From contig CM030943.1 of NCBI GenBank assembly GCA_018136815.1, positions 210,046 through 274,045 of the forward strand: a DNA stretch of 64,000 nucleotides, read 5' to 3'. Position 1 is the first letter of the stretch, and the number at the start of each line of letters is the position of its first letter. The notes under the pieces were generated by a model, which was given only the letters and a program-made list of their open reading frames with translations, did no database searches and was not told where the DNA came from. This DNA comes from Isochrysis galbana. Its lineage: Eukaryota > Haptophyta > Isochrysidales > Isochrysidaceae. Position numbers and translations under genes: made by a program. This document shows, one piece after another, positions 21,540 through 32,411 of this stretch.

Positions 21540-22964
21540 GGCGAACACCTACAACGAGGACGAGTACTAGCGCGGGGGAGAGAGAGGGAAGCGAGCGGAC
21601 CAACGCGAGAGCAAGGAGGGGCTCAGGCGATGGCATTGTGCAAGGAGACAAACAAGCGCGCAAAGCAGGCGAGATGACGAATTGGGATGACCGATATTCG
21701 CCCAAATATCCCGCGAAATATCCTGAATATTTCCGCCTGGGCCTACTTTCAGTGTTCGTGGCAGAGAGGCTGCCCCATTTTGTAACCGAAAGATACTTCA
21801 ATATTTGGGACGAATTTCTTTATTTGAACAAGGCTCCTCCGCTCTCCGCTGCACATCGACGTTTTTTTCTTTCATGCATGTTACTATAATCAATCGAATG
21901 GGTTTCTTCACTTCAACAGGGGTCCTCCTCCACGCAACGGCGATCCGTCCTAGTTAACGACTAAGTGACCACCACAGGGCCCGCTGAGCGACCCAAATTT
22001 GTCGATAGTTTGTAGTGCGGCACCCAAATTTGTCGACAAATTGCGAGATTTGCAATTGGCCAAAATCTGACCCAAATTTGCAAAAGAATTTGCAGAAATT
22101 TTGGCCTGGGCCTGGGCCTAGTCAGCCCAATTCATCAGTCGTGACTGCGGTGGGCTAGGAAGGGGAAGCCGGCGGCGCGTGCTCAATCGCTAAAACAATA
22201 ACAATAGTTTTACACACTCTATGAGAAGTGAAAATAGTGTTTGACCGCCCTAATGAGGTCGATATCGCAGATGTCAGATGTGTGCAGTGTGCAGTGTTTA
22301 GGGCGGCGGAGGGGGTTTGTCGGAGGGGGGAGGGATCGGGAAGTTTCCACCCCAATTCTGTTAGCCCGCGCGTGAGGTCGTTCCACTCGTGCCAGACGAC
22401 CTCCCGCCCACCTCCCTCTCTGTCCGTTGGCCTCTCTCCGCGCATCGGTTCAATCATAGGTCATAGGTTCAAAATGGCTTCACACACGACACACACGACC
22501 GCTACACCAACACAGCTCTTGCCACAGCCCGCCACAGGAAAAGTAACATCAACGTCATAAATTAGGTCGTGCTGGACTTCATTGCCGTGGGATGAGTCGC
22601 CATGTCGCGCAACACGCGCTGCATCGTGATTGAGCGAGCATAAAGACAACCCACCCAAGAAGACTGGAAGGACAGGCATAACCTCACTCTGTGCCTGTGA
22701 TCCGAGCATCGCATGAACAGCTCATCCACTGCGACTGGTCAGTGTCCAAGGTCCATCATATTAAAGGCGTATGATGGGACTCAGCCCACATGGGCACAGC
22801 CCGTTCGCTGGCCAGATGAGACGTGAAGTATTCAAGGTGGACGTAGCCAACCTTTGAAGCCCCTCCTGAGAATCAACTCGTGTATAGCATGCTCCCATGG
22901 AGATGCCGCTGTCTATCAGAAGCAACGTGAGACTGTGCCTGTCAATATAAACGTCTCCATGTAT
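21540..22964. other. Intergenic with AT-rich remnants
   Basis: Contains AT-rich blocks with repeated CGAAATATC/CCCAAATATCC (21691-21737) and GACCCAAATTTG (about 21990-22085), then a TTTGACCGCCCTA end at 22235-22247. These look like remains of transposon ends. No gene is supported. Confidence 0.5.
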
Positions 22965-23399
22965 CTAGAAAGTAGGTCCCCACTCGAAACCAGAAGGTGG
23001 TGGCTGATTGTCACCCGTCTTCCCCTGCTCCTTTGGCGTCTTCTCTGCCTTCTCTGCCTTCTCTGCCTTCTCGTCTGCCTTCTCCTCCTCAGGCTCCCCC
23101 TCTTCCATCGCGAGCACACTGCTGCGCACCCAGACCGGCTGGTTGGCGGGCATGGCACCTTCTCCGAAGCCAGGGGGAAACATGCATGAATCGGTCAGCA
23201 CCATCGCGCAGAGAGCGCTGTACGCACTCACCCTTGGGCGAGGGGGGGAGCAATGGCGCGAGCGGGAGGGAGAGAATGGGGATGTGTGAGGGAGAGTTGT
23301 GATGCTATCGTGCGTACCGACGAGGGCCACCGCGCGCTGCGGAGCGAGGAGCGTCGGGCTGAGCACGAGGCCGGCGACGGCGCAACCCAGCGTGAGCAT
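22965..23399 (-). CDS. Small secreted/organelle-type protein, 92 aa (two exons)
   Basis: Exon 1 is 23399-23318 and exon 2 is 23161-22965. The intron has donor GTCG|GTACGC and acceptor CTTCGGAG|AA after a pyrimidine run, and the phases agree. The protein starts MLTLGCAVAGLVLSPTLLAP, a hydrophobic segment like a signal peptide or thylakoid-transfer signal, followed by MPANQPVWVRSSVLAMEEGE. A charged repeat KADEKAEKAEKAEK and a tail PPSGFEWGPTF end it. The pattern (signal, short body, Lys/Glu-rich linker) fits a small secreted or plastid-lumen protein, but no family is recognised. The frame stays open through the intron, so a longer unspliced product is formally possible but would include low-complexity sequence. 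Confidence 0.5.
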   Translation of the reverse strand: MLTLGCAVAGLVLSPTLLAPQRAVALVGTHDSITTLPHTSPFSPSRSRHCSPPRPRVSAYSALCAMVLTDSCMFPPGFGEGAMPANQPVWVRSSVLAMEEGEPEEEKADEKAEKAEKAEKTPKEQGKTGDNQPPPSGFEWGPTF

Positions 23400-23460
23400 C
23401 GCGCCGACGCACGAAATTGGTCGATCTGGCGAACCCCAGCGCGCGCCCCCCCCCCACCTG

Positions 23461-23594
23461 CTCTCTCTCTCTCTCTCTCTCTCTCTCTGCGGGGGGGGGC
23501 GGGGGGGGGGGGGGGGGGGGAGGGGGAGAGGGGGGGAGAGGGGGGAGGGGAGAGGGGGGAGAGGGGGGAGGGGGGGAGAGAGGGGGGGGGGGGG
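23461..23594. repeat. (CT)n plus poly-G/GGGGGAGA tract
   Basis: CT microsatellite (23459-23488), then G-rich repeats (23489-23594) with long G runs. It lies just upstream of the small gene on the minus strand. Confidence 0.85.
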
Positions 23595-24033
23595 TTGGCA
23601 GTCGAGGGTTTTTGTGGGAGTTTCCCTTTGGTTTTTCACTTGGCGTTTTGACGGCAAACGCTAAGGAGAAAGCTCGGTGGAGCGTGTTTTGTTTTTTCTG
23701 CGTACAGTGGGAGCGCAGTGGGAGATGTGGCGAGTTTGCCCACCGGTTTTTTTTTCCTGGGGAGGAGAGCGCGCGATGGCGACGGCGGTGCGCTTACAAG
23801 CTTACAAGCCGGTAGAGCCCGTCAGAGGCCCCAACCCCGGCCGGTCGCGCCGCGCCGCGTGCGTGCGGCACCGTGCCGCACAGGCATGAGCAAGGCACGC
23901 CCTCTCACTCCTCCCCCTCCGCACCCAACTCGCGCTCCATTGGTAGGTTGAGTCAGATTCAGATTCAGATGTCAGATGACGTTGTATTCACAGGCATTTT
24001 GGCTTTTGTTTGGCATTTGGCATTTGGCAAACG

Positions 24034-24165
24034 TAGGGCGGTCAAACAGTGTTTTTGATAAGGAGTGAAAAAATGACCATCTCAGAATTGAGGAAATTTG
24101 AGGATTTTTTTCCGGAGAAAGTTCCCACAATACACCCAACTTGGGCCGGGCCAGAGTTTCGTTTG
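24034..24165 (+). repeat. Transposon-end repeat starting TAGGGCGGTCAAACA
   Basis: The reverse complement of 53640-53778 is similar over about 130 bp, sharing GGCGGTCAAACAG, ATG(A/G)CCATCTCA and AAATTTGAGGATTTT. A shorter relative ends at 22247. It probably marks the end of a transposon family; no matching opposite end is visible nearby. Confidence 0.6.
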
Positions 24166-24499
24166 AGACCCACCCAAATTTTGTTTCGATATTTCGCTTC
24201 CCTTGACCCAAATTTTGCAGCTTATTTCGACTGAAATTCGACCTTGCACCTTTAATTCGATCGAAATATCGACATTTTACATTTTGCTCTTCGGCGTGCC
24301 AGGCGAGGCGTATTATTAAGTGCTAAGTGCACGAGGCATAGAAATGATAGAAATTTTCTAGAAATGGAAATGGCAGCATCACACTGTACATCACACAGCT
24401 CTACAAGTCAAACCTGAGAGCCCACATGACACATATGTGACCACAGCCCCACACATCTCACATCTCGTCGCAACCCGCACGATTGAGCTCAAATCAGCA

Positions 24500-25726
24500 T
24501 CAACCCACGATCCTCTTGTTGTACCGACTCATCAAAGACACTTGCAGATGATCGGACAATGCACTAGCTTGCATCTCACCATACATGACACGAAGCAAAG
24601 AGAAAACTCGTTCACACGAGGCAGAATTCGGAGTAATAGCAAAAGCTACACGCGCTGCCTCCGCCCACGCCGGAAAAGACTCGCCGTTGGCGCGCCACCA
24701 ATCCAGCACTCCATCCGAAAAATCCTTGACATCCAAGACGTTGATCGCGGCATGCGCGGCCGCGCTCATGTAGGCAGGCAACTGCGCCTTCAGAGCATTC
24801 GGGTCGATACCCCCCTCATCATCAGGCATGCCTAGGGGGGTGAGGATAGCCAAGTCATCGACGGAATCCGGCGTGGCGTAACGTGAAGCGTACGTCGGAT
24901 CGAATATTTGCACGGCCTTGAACATCTGGTACATCGACGTGCAATCAAACGAATCTTGACAGCTGCCTGTCATGCGCTCCTTCAAATACACAAAGGCTTG
25001 CGAGAGGGCAGCAGCAAGGCGCCTCCGTTCAGGCATATCGTGAACCACTAAGAGACGCCGCACCTCTTCCACCTCTAAGTCCTCTGATGTGTCATCGTCC
25101 GGATAGTTGATGGTGTACGCCGTGCGCGTTTGCCCGGGATACAACTCCGAATGAATTGCATCCTTCTCGATTGCGACGACCCTGCCCTTAAAGGTGCCGA
25201 GTCCCGGGAACGCCTTGCTAATTTCTGATCCCACCGCGATGGTATGCTGCGCACGGACAGCTGCATCAAGGTTTGGTAAGCACCCCGGCTGATTGGCCGC
25301 ATTCGCGGCACCAAGAGCAAACAAATCATGCAAGCGACGATATGCCAGCAAGAGCTCGAGGCGATCGCCTTCCATTTCGTACGTGACTTGCACCAGCCGT
25401 TTGATGTCGAGGAGGGCAGCAAGCTCGAGCTGCAAGGTGTCGAACCGTGTTTGGATTATGTTGGCGAGCTTCGCCGTCGTCGCGGCGCCGTAATTGCGTA
25501 ATTGCAATAGCCGCACAAACGCCGGAAGCTCGGCGGCGTTCTCAGCTAAGACGAAGCAAATTTCCGCGCGCGACCACCACCGGACCGAACTAAACGGGGG
25601 CAGGGACCGAGGGCACGGCGGGGCAGCGTGGGAGGGCGCGAGGCCAATCTCGGAGCGAGATCGCGTCCTTTCCCTCGCGGACTCGCGGAGCGCGGAGAGA
25701 TCCCCCACGAGATATCTTGGGACCAT
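24500..25726 (-). mobile_element. hAT transposase fragment with Tudor-like module
   Basis: The open frame encodes about 408 residues. The C-terminal part is a hAT dimerisation region: VLDWWRANGESFPAWAEAAR, then FAITPNSASCERVFSLLRVM, then LMSRYNKR. Upstream helices (LVQVTYEMEGDRLELLLAYRRL) suit the hAT catalytic/insertion domain. Between them sits TFKGRVVAIEKD ... AYTINYPDDDTSEDLEVEE (about residues 183-232). This resembles a Tudor/agenet-like beta-barrel that reads chromatin marks (pattern G-x-V, then Y-x-V-x-Y-x-D-x-D-x-E-D-L). The BED finger and first catalytic residues are not in this frame, so the element is 5'-truncated or has unseen exons. The first ~40 codons derive from the ~115-bp repeat also found at 1106-1219. 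Confidence 0.75.
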
Positions 25727-25795
25727 CTAGATATCTAGGTATCTTGTTCCACACCTTAGAAATACGGTGCAGGGGCCTGCAAATACAGCCAACAG

Positions 25796-25901
25796 CCAAA
25801 TACATATGTATTTGGCCTCCGGCCAAAAATACATTTCAAATACATTCGAGGCCTACAACCCAGGACACGCTTCAAATACAGCCAAATACATATGTATTTG
25901 G
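25796..25901. repeat. Pair of identical 20-bp palindromes
   Basis: CCAAATACATATGTATTTGG occurs at 25796-25815 and 25882-25901. Each copy is a perfect palindrome. Shorter AAATACA copies lie between them. The pair lies upstream of the hAT-type frame on the minus strand and may be subterminal transposase-binding sites. Confidence 0.75.
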
Positions 25902-26699
25902 TTTCTGGCCAAATACGGTAAATACGTATTTCCCATCTAGGCCTCTCCCCTCTCCCCTCTCCCTCTCCCTCTCCCCCCTTCTCTACCTGCCCCCGCCAAG
26001 CGCCCCCCACGCGCTGAATTGTCCCGTCTCACCCCTCAGATCGCTCGCGCCGCACTGCGTTGCGGGATGGGCATCCACATTGACGTGGACCATTTCCATC
26101 TCGCACGCGCGTGCGAGCGTGCGAGCGTCGAGCGTGCAGGTCCAGCGCGCGTCATTGGTGCGGTGCAGGAGTGCAGGAGCAGGAGCAGGAGCGGGCAAGG
26201 GCAAGGGGTGGCACATGTTTCCATCTGTGAGGGACAGCTCCCTTGGGGACCAGGTGTGCGCCTCTTGCTGGATATTGCGCTTCAATCGCAATCAGCGCCA
26301 GCGGCCAGCGGGAGCAGCGTGAGTAGCAAAGCGTGAGTTTGCTCACGTGCTAGCTATGTGATATGTGAGCATGTGCATGTGTATGTGCTATGTGCGTGTG
26401 CTATCGTGCTATCTACTATCTACCTCTACCTACGACCTCAATATAACTCTCTCTCTCTGTCTCTCCACTCTCCACTCCCCTACTCCCATACTACTGATTG
26501 ATTGGCTATTCACACGTCTCGTGTAAGGAGTTAAGAGATACTTTAGATAGGAAATTCAACGGATGAAAGAAAAAAACACACGTGCCCGCGATGGCCGCCG
26601 TCGGAAGGCTGAGCAGAAGCCGTTGCGAGAGCCGAAAAGAAAACCCCGGGGACTGCCTTCTTCTTTTCCGACAAGGAGCGGGGGAGCCCAGGCTACTCG

Positions 26700-26905
26700 C
26701 AAGAAGAGAGAGGGGGGGGGGGGGGAGAGAGAGAGAGAGAGAAGAGAAGAGAAGAGAAGAGAGAGAGGGAGAGAGAGAGGGAGGGAGGGAGAGAGGGAGG
26801 GAGGGAGAGAGGGAGGGAGGGAGAGAGAGGGAGGGAGGAGGGAGAGAGGGAGAGAGGGGGGGGTGGAGGGAGGGAGGGAGGGGGAGAGAGAGAGAAAGAT
26901 CACTT
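26700..26905 (+). repeat. GA/GGGA microsatellite
   Basis: Purine-only tract ending about 90 bp before the start codon of the ADP-ribosyltransferase gene. The rest of 25902-26700 shows no gene. Confidence 0.85.
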
Positions 26906-26995
26906 AATTTAGACGGGTAATTCGTGGAGAAGAGGAGGGAGACGAGAGATGTCCTCTATCAGGTCACGAAAAGAAAACTCAAGAGAGGAAGGGGG

Positions 26996-29900
26996 ATGTC
27001 CGCCGCCTCCTACGTCTCTGCATGGCAGCCGACGCTCGAGGCGGCGCTGGCGGAGGCAGTGTCGTCAGCCATCTCGCAGTGCGCCCCAGACCCGCTCCGC
27101 CACATCGCGCACTCGCTCCTCCAGAGCGCCACTTCTCCAAGAGCCTCCGCACGCCTGCCTGACGGTGAGCTCTCCCTCCCTCCCTCTCTCTCTCCCTCTC
27201 TCCCCCCCCTCTCTCCCTCCCTCTCTCTCCCTCTTTCGCTCTCTCCCTCTCTCCCTCTTTCGCTCCCTCCCTCCCTCCCTCCCTGTCTCTACCTACCCCT
27301 CTGCCTCCCTCCCTCCCTCTCTCCCTCCCCCCTGCTCCGTCTTCCCTCCCGACACTCTCTCTCCCTCTGTCTCCCACTTTCCCACCACTCTTCATCTCTC
27401 CCACCGCCTCTCGCTCTGACTCGCACACGCTCTCTCTCGCTTTCCTCCGCCATCGATTCCAGTTCTGTTAACCTGTGCCTTTGCCTAAACTTTCTTCCCT
27501 ACGACCCCACCACTGTCCCTCTCACAGCACGCTGTTGCCTTCCTCCCATATGCACCCCCGCATGCGGAAGCGGTCTCACTCTCTCCCCAACCCTCCCACA
27601 GCCCCCCCTCTCAGTTCGCAGCTCTTGGACCTCCAGATGGCGCTCTCGGCCGCGGCCGAGGCAGTCGCCGCAGCAGCTGCAACGGAAGATGGCAAACGAA
27701 GTGTGGGCAGTCTGCGTGAGGCACTCCTCTCGCTCTCGACCGCGCAGGCGTGCGCGGACCGTGCGCTGCAGGAGATGGTCGAAGCGGGCGCGCCCACCTC
27801 GCGTGCGGGCTACTTACGCTCACTCCCTGAGCTGCTGCCACCTCCCGCATCCCCCACCTCGTGGCACGATGAGTGGCCCGAGCTCTTCTCCGAGAACCTG
27901 CGCATGACCGGCCAGGAGATTGACCCAAGGAAGGACGCCGCATGGTGCGCAGAGCATGAGTCGATCACCAAGTGGGTGGACAAGTTGGCTGGAGACATCG
28001 GCGCTATCATGGAGCTAGGCGCGCCGCGTGAGGAGGCCGAGGCGTACGTCCTCCTCACATCAAAGCGCTTCGCAATGGCGAGCCGACTGCGTGAGCGCGA
28101 CCCGCGCTTCGCCGCCTCGACGTACGCCCTGACGGACTCTATCGTAGCACAGTCGATGAGGCAGGCAGCTCGCGGCGAGGTGGCACCACCACTATTCTAT
28201 AACTTGCGTGGGCTCAACTCGCTCGTCCGCGGCGACCCTAGCTGGGAGCACCTGACGACGCCCGATAACACTGGCTTCTGCGGTGTTTGTTCCTCGTCGC
28301 TCTGCGCGGCCGACTGCGGCACGGGCGAATATGCTTTCTCGTCCGAGGGCTTCTGCGTGTACCATCGTGAGCCCGATGGCTCCATCTCGTTCCCCGCACA
28401 AGATTCGCCCGTCATCCGCTTCGAATCAGCGCCGGAGGATGAGCACGGGTTGCACACAGCCGTCATGGTCAAGAAGGGCGTGTATGGCGTCTTCCCGCCC
28501 AACACGCTTTTCAGGTTGCAGGTGCGTCCCGCGGAGCGTTTTCGCGCTGCTCGCACGTTGATCAGTCCTCTGGACTCCGCGCGAACGGCGCGAACCCGTC
28601 CGTGCCGTCTTATGCATCTCCATCATCTGGTGCACCGCAGAAAATTGAGCCACCGGGATGGACGGCCCCAAACGGCGCGGTCGTGCAGCAACCACTCTAC
28701 ATTGTCTCGGCTACCTACCGGCCTAGCCGCCCAATGTCAGGGCTAACCAACGACGCCAATGGCAAGATGTGCGGCTCGGCGCTCACCCTCACGTACGGCG
28801 GGCGTTCGGCCTTCGTCGAAGGCCTCGACGGACTCCTTCCCCTCAAGCCACCGCTCGCGATGGAGCAGGAATTTTCGCGAGATGCAGGGTGGACCGATTG
28901 GAAGGGCGTGCGCTATACGTTGCGCGCAGAGTGGGAGTACGTTGTAGGACCCTCGGTGCCTCGTGAGGGATGCACAGCAGGACACCGTGATATCGGCCGC
29001 AAGGGTATGACGCCCGAAGACTACCTCAAGGTGCGCGCGTCATTGACTGAGTAGACGGTCCGGCGAAAGCGCGTGGCCCGCTGCCCTACGAGCTGCCCTA
29101 TGACGTGAGCCCAGCCCTGTCGCCGCAAGCACGCCATATGGCACCGGGGAAGCTCTGCGTGGTGCTACCGCTCACCTCCTTCTGGTGTTCCGGAGTGCGC
29201 GGCCGCCTGGCCGACTCCCTAGGAGGTGAGCGGCAGCGCCACGTGCGGCCGTGCACCTCACCCCCGCTGCCCCTTTCGGCCCCTTGTTCGCAGCTCGCGA
29301 ATGACTACATCAGCCAACGCAACACAAGCGCACAGCTGCTTACCCGGGACGAGGTGCTGGCTGTTCGCCTGTACTCTGGCCCGGCCTTCCAGCCCATCAA
29401 CACTTTCCTACGTCAGCTCGCTGCGCTCTCGGGCGAGCATAGGGTCGCGCTGGCGCGCCACCCTGGGCTCAGCTTCGCGGCCACTTGTAGGCACCTTTCG
29501 GCTGCCGTGCGCAAGCTCGCCGCAGTCGCGACGGAGGCGGAAGTGGCCATGCCACTCTACCGCGCGGTGCGCGGTGAGCTCAAGCGCAGCTTCTGGCTGG
29601 CCGACGAGCAAGGGATGGTGGTCGCCACTGACACAGCTTTCATGTCTACCTCGCGCCAACTAAGCACGCCGCTTGCGTACATGGGTGACGGCGAGAACGT
29701 GCTGTGGGAGCTCCAACCGCGCCGGTGCGCACTCTGCATCGCCCAGTGGGAATATCGGCGCGCGCACAACATGGCTGCTTGACATGACGCCACCCTTGCG
29801 CGCACGCGGGCATCCAGTACTCACCTCGCCATCCCCGTAACTTCCATGCCGGTAGGGAAAGTGACGCGGCCTTCCACTGTGGTGCAGACATTAGTATGCT

Positions 29901-30306
29901 CTCGCAATTTGGCGACGAGTCCGAGGTGCTGTTCCCGCCGTGCACCATGCTTGTCGTTCAACGACGAGACGGTAAGCCTAGTCACGCAAGGCACGCACAT
30001 GGCGATGGCGATATCGACGGCGACCCGATGAGCACCACCGTTGAAAGCACAATGGCTCTGGAAGACGACGGGACCGATGGAAGTACTTTTGGCCCAGGCC
30101 CTGCAGCTCGCGTGGGGACCTCCCGCATCGCCGATAGCTCGAGGCCTCTGCCGCAACGCGTCTCAGAAGCCAGTGGGCATGACGCTCCTGCGTCTGCAAG
30201 CAGCGAGACTCCACCGTCATGGCGCTCATCCGTATGGAAAGCAGAGCACGTCGTCGAACGGGGCAGGCGCTTCGTCATCGTAGGCGTGCAACCGTGCTTT
30301 GTTTGA
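26996..30306 (+). CDS. Large multi-exon protein with C-terminal mono-ADP-ribosyltransferase domain
   Basis: Clear exons are 26996-27164, 27602-28521, 28641 to about 29030, about 29290-29724 and 29856-30306. A coding piece near 29055-29220 (PYELPYDVSPALSPQ) also belongs, but its joins are not settled. The N-terminus (VSAWQPTLEAALAEAVSSAI, DPLRHIAHSLL) resembles a Dpy-30/RIIa-like helix pair. The middle has GVYGVFPPNTLFRLQ and PLYIVSATYRPSRP. The C-terminal domain carries the R-S-E triad of arginine-type ADP-ribosyltransferases: LYRAVRGEL, FMSTSRQ, and SQFGDESEVLFPPCTMLVV with its E-x-E. The last two are joined by an intron (CG|GTGCGC ... GGTAG|G) giving PRRESDAAFHCGADISML. The enzyme would move ADP-ribose from NAD onto protein. 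The end VERGRRFVIVGVQPCFV fits the family's C-terminus as I remember it from other algae. No signal peptide; probably cytosolic. It looks whole. Confidence 0.8.
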
Positions 30307-30695
30307 CGGGCTCGCGTTGGGGTGCCTTACGAGTGGACCGGGTATGCGCAACCGTCTCCCTTCGATCTCTCTTCGGAACGCCCATGCGCCCTACGCAACG
30401 CCCACCCTAGATTCTCTAGACCGTGGATTGTTCACTCACTGCTCATTGCTCGCATTCTATCTCGATGCTCCTGCTACTGCTTTAGCATAAGCAGCAAGAG
30501 CAAAAAAAACTCTTAATAGCCTCGCCTTGCGCGCGGCACTGGGGTCATCAAGTCGTAGCTACGCCCTTTCGCTTCCTCGTTCCCTCATCCTGCCTTGCGA
30601 CCACTCCCCTTCTGCTCTACTAAGGGTCCGGGATGTGGGGTTGGTAGGGGCGCGCGGCGTGTTCCGGTGCCCGGCGGTCTTGTTCTATCGTTAGC

Positions 30696-31190
30696 CCGGT
30701 CACTCACTCTTTTGCTAACCACTATTTGCCCACCTCCTCGCCTTGGGTGTCCAAGGATTCCGCAGGGTCCCCCCCTACCTGCCCAGCCAGCCGCCTCCCC
30801 CCTCTGAACAACCCCCTCCCCCTCCCACCCCACAAAAGGCAATGGCGTCGGTGAGGGACCCCTCCCTTGCCCCGCGCGCGGCAGTCTATTTTGGGAGATT
30901 GAGGCGGGCGCTCGTCTCACGCTCACAGCCCTTCGTTCCTTTGTCTTCGGTTTCCGGGGTACGGCCCAGGTATGTGCGCTACCTTTGCGGCTCAAAAGTA
31001 GGCCGGTCACTCACGCTTTTTAACAACTATTTTCCATCCCTCCTGGGTGTCCCAGGATTCCCCAGGGACCCCCCTTACCTGCCCCCCCTCCCCCCCCCCC
31101 CCCGCGAACCCCCTCTACCCCACGAAAATCCATGGCGTCGGTGAGTGACTCCCCCGCCTTGTCCGGCCCATGGAGGTCTATTTTGGGAGA
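30696..31190 (+). repeat. Direct duplication of a ~190-bp segment including ATGGCGTCG|GTGAG
   Basis: 30696-30899 and 31003-31190 share CCGGTCACTCAC, GATTCC(G/C)CAGGG, the AATGGCGTCGGTGAG-type start and GTCTATTTTGGGAGA. Both copies contain ATG-GCG-TCG followed by GTGAG, a good splice donor. The duplicated unit therefore looks like a promoter plus tiny first exon (Met-Ala-Ser). The second copy adjoins the gene that follows. Confidence 0.65.
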
Positions 31191-32411
31191 ATGGGAGGAT
31201 TGCGCGCGTGAGGGAATCAAAGCAGTGAATGTCGGGCGAATCCCCATAAGAAACGCGGAGGTTCCGCGTCGGCCGATCGCCGGCTGTCGGCCTCGCAATG
31301 GCTGCCAGCTGGTGAGGAGCCCAAGCTCAAGCGCCTCGCGAGGGATGTGGGAGGTCCCTGGTGGGTCGCACGCTCGATCTCGAGGGTCGCACAGTCCGGT
31401 AGTGACATATCCCCGCCCATCGCGCCGCAGGCATACGATAATTCGACACGGCCCGACCTCCATGAGGCCGGCCCCTGGGACGCTGGCGAGCGCTGGCGAG
31501 CGCTGCCAGAAGTTCAGGCCCTCATGGAGGCCGTTCGCCGAGGCGAGCGCATTGAGCCCAGGGCTCATGTGCAAGCTCGGCCCGATGGTGGCCTGCGCTG
31601 GACTCATGCATACGCGCTTCATGCGTACGCCAAGTCCAGCGCAGCAGAGGCCAAGGCACAGGGTCGCACAGGAGAGTTCACTAATGCGGCAGTGATACTC
31701 TGCCGTGCGATCCTGTGCCTGTCTACCGACGCAGTGGTGGCCCCGCGAGGCCTCACTGAAGTGGCCTCACCCGCGGAGAAGGCGTGCGCAATGCACATTG
31801 AGCGTTCGCGCAAGGCGAGCGCACACGCCTTGGAGGTTGCTCAGCGGCGCGTGCGAAAGTGTGTGGGCGCCGATCCGGCAAGGCTGGCGGCAGCGAAGGC
31901 AGCGTTGGCAGCTGTCGTGCAGGATCAGCATGAGCTGTATCAAATGGCCATCACCGGCGGCGGCAGCGGCAGTAGCGACGGCAGCTGTGGCGGAGGCAGG
32001 GGCGGCGGCGGTGACAGCAGCGGTGGCGGTGGTGGTGGTGGTAGCGGCGGCGGTGACCCTCCGCTTAATGGCGATGTGGAGTCGAGCGCATCTAATGGTG
32101 AGGCTCGGCTCCGTGCCTTTGCGGCTGGCCTGCACCCACGGCTAGGCGCATATAGCGCCGTGCAGCTGCTGGCTGCTGAGAGCCATTTGCTGCAAATTAT
32201 TGCCGCGTACGTGCGAGGCAGGCCGCCGCACTCGCCAAAGCAGCTAGGCGAACTTCGCCGCCTGCGTACTGTGGTGTGGCAACAAGATCTTCAGCTGCGC
32301 CAGCTGCGAGCGGCAGCTCAGGCGGCGAGGCAAGCAATGGCCGAGGCTCAGCGAAGCGTGGTGCAGGTGGAAAGGCGCGCACAGCACGAGGCTCAGACGG
32401 CGCTACGGTGA
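31132..32411 (+). CDS. Unidentified helical, Gly/Ser-linker protein
   Basis: The firm part is an open frame from about 31240 to 32411, with SASQWLPAGEEPKLKRLARD and GPWWVARSISRVAQ, then ERWRALPEVQALMEAVRRGE, HAYALHAYAKSSAAEAKAQG and FTNAAVILCRAILCLSTDA. A glycine/serine linker (about 31950-32060) is followed by helical LRAFAAGLHPRLGAYSAVQLL and a C-terminal coiled coil (LRQLRAAAQAARQAMAEAQR). The start is proposed at 31132 in a tiny first exon (MAS|GTGAG), but the join is not proven. The frame ends where a 204-bp tandem repeat begins with CTACG|GTGACT, so the last exon could instead splice into sequence beyond the repeat. No family recognised. Confidence 0.5.
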
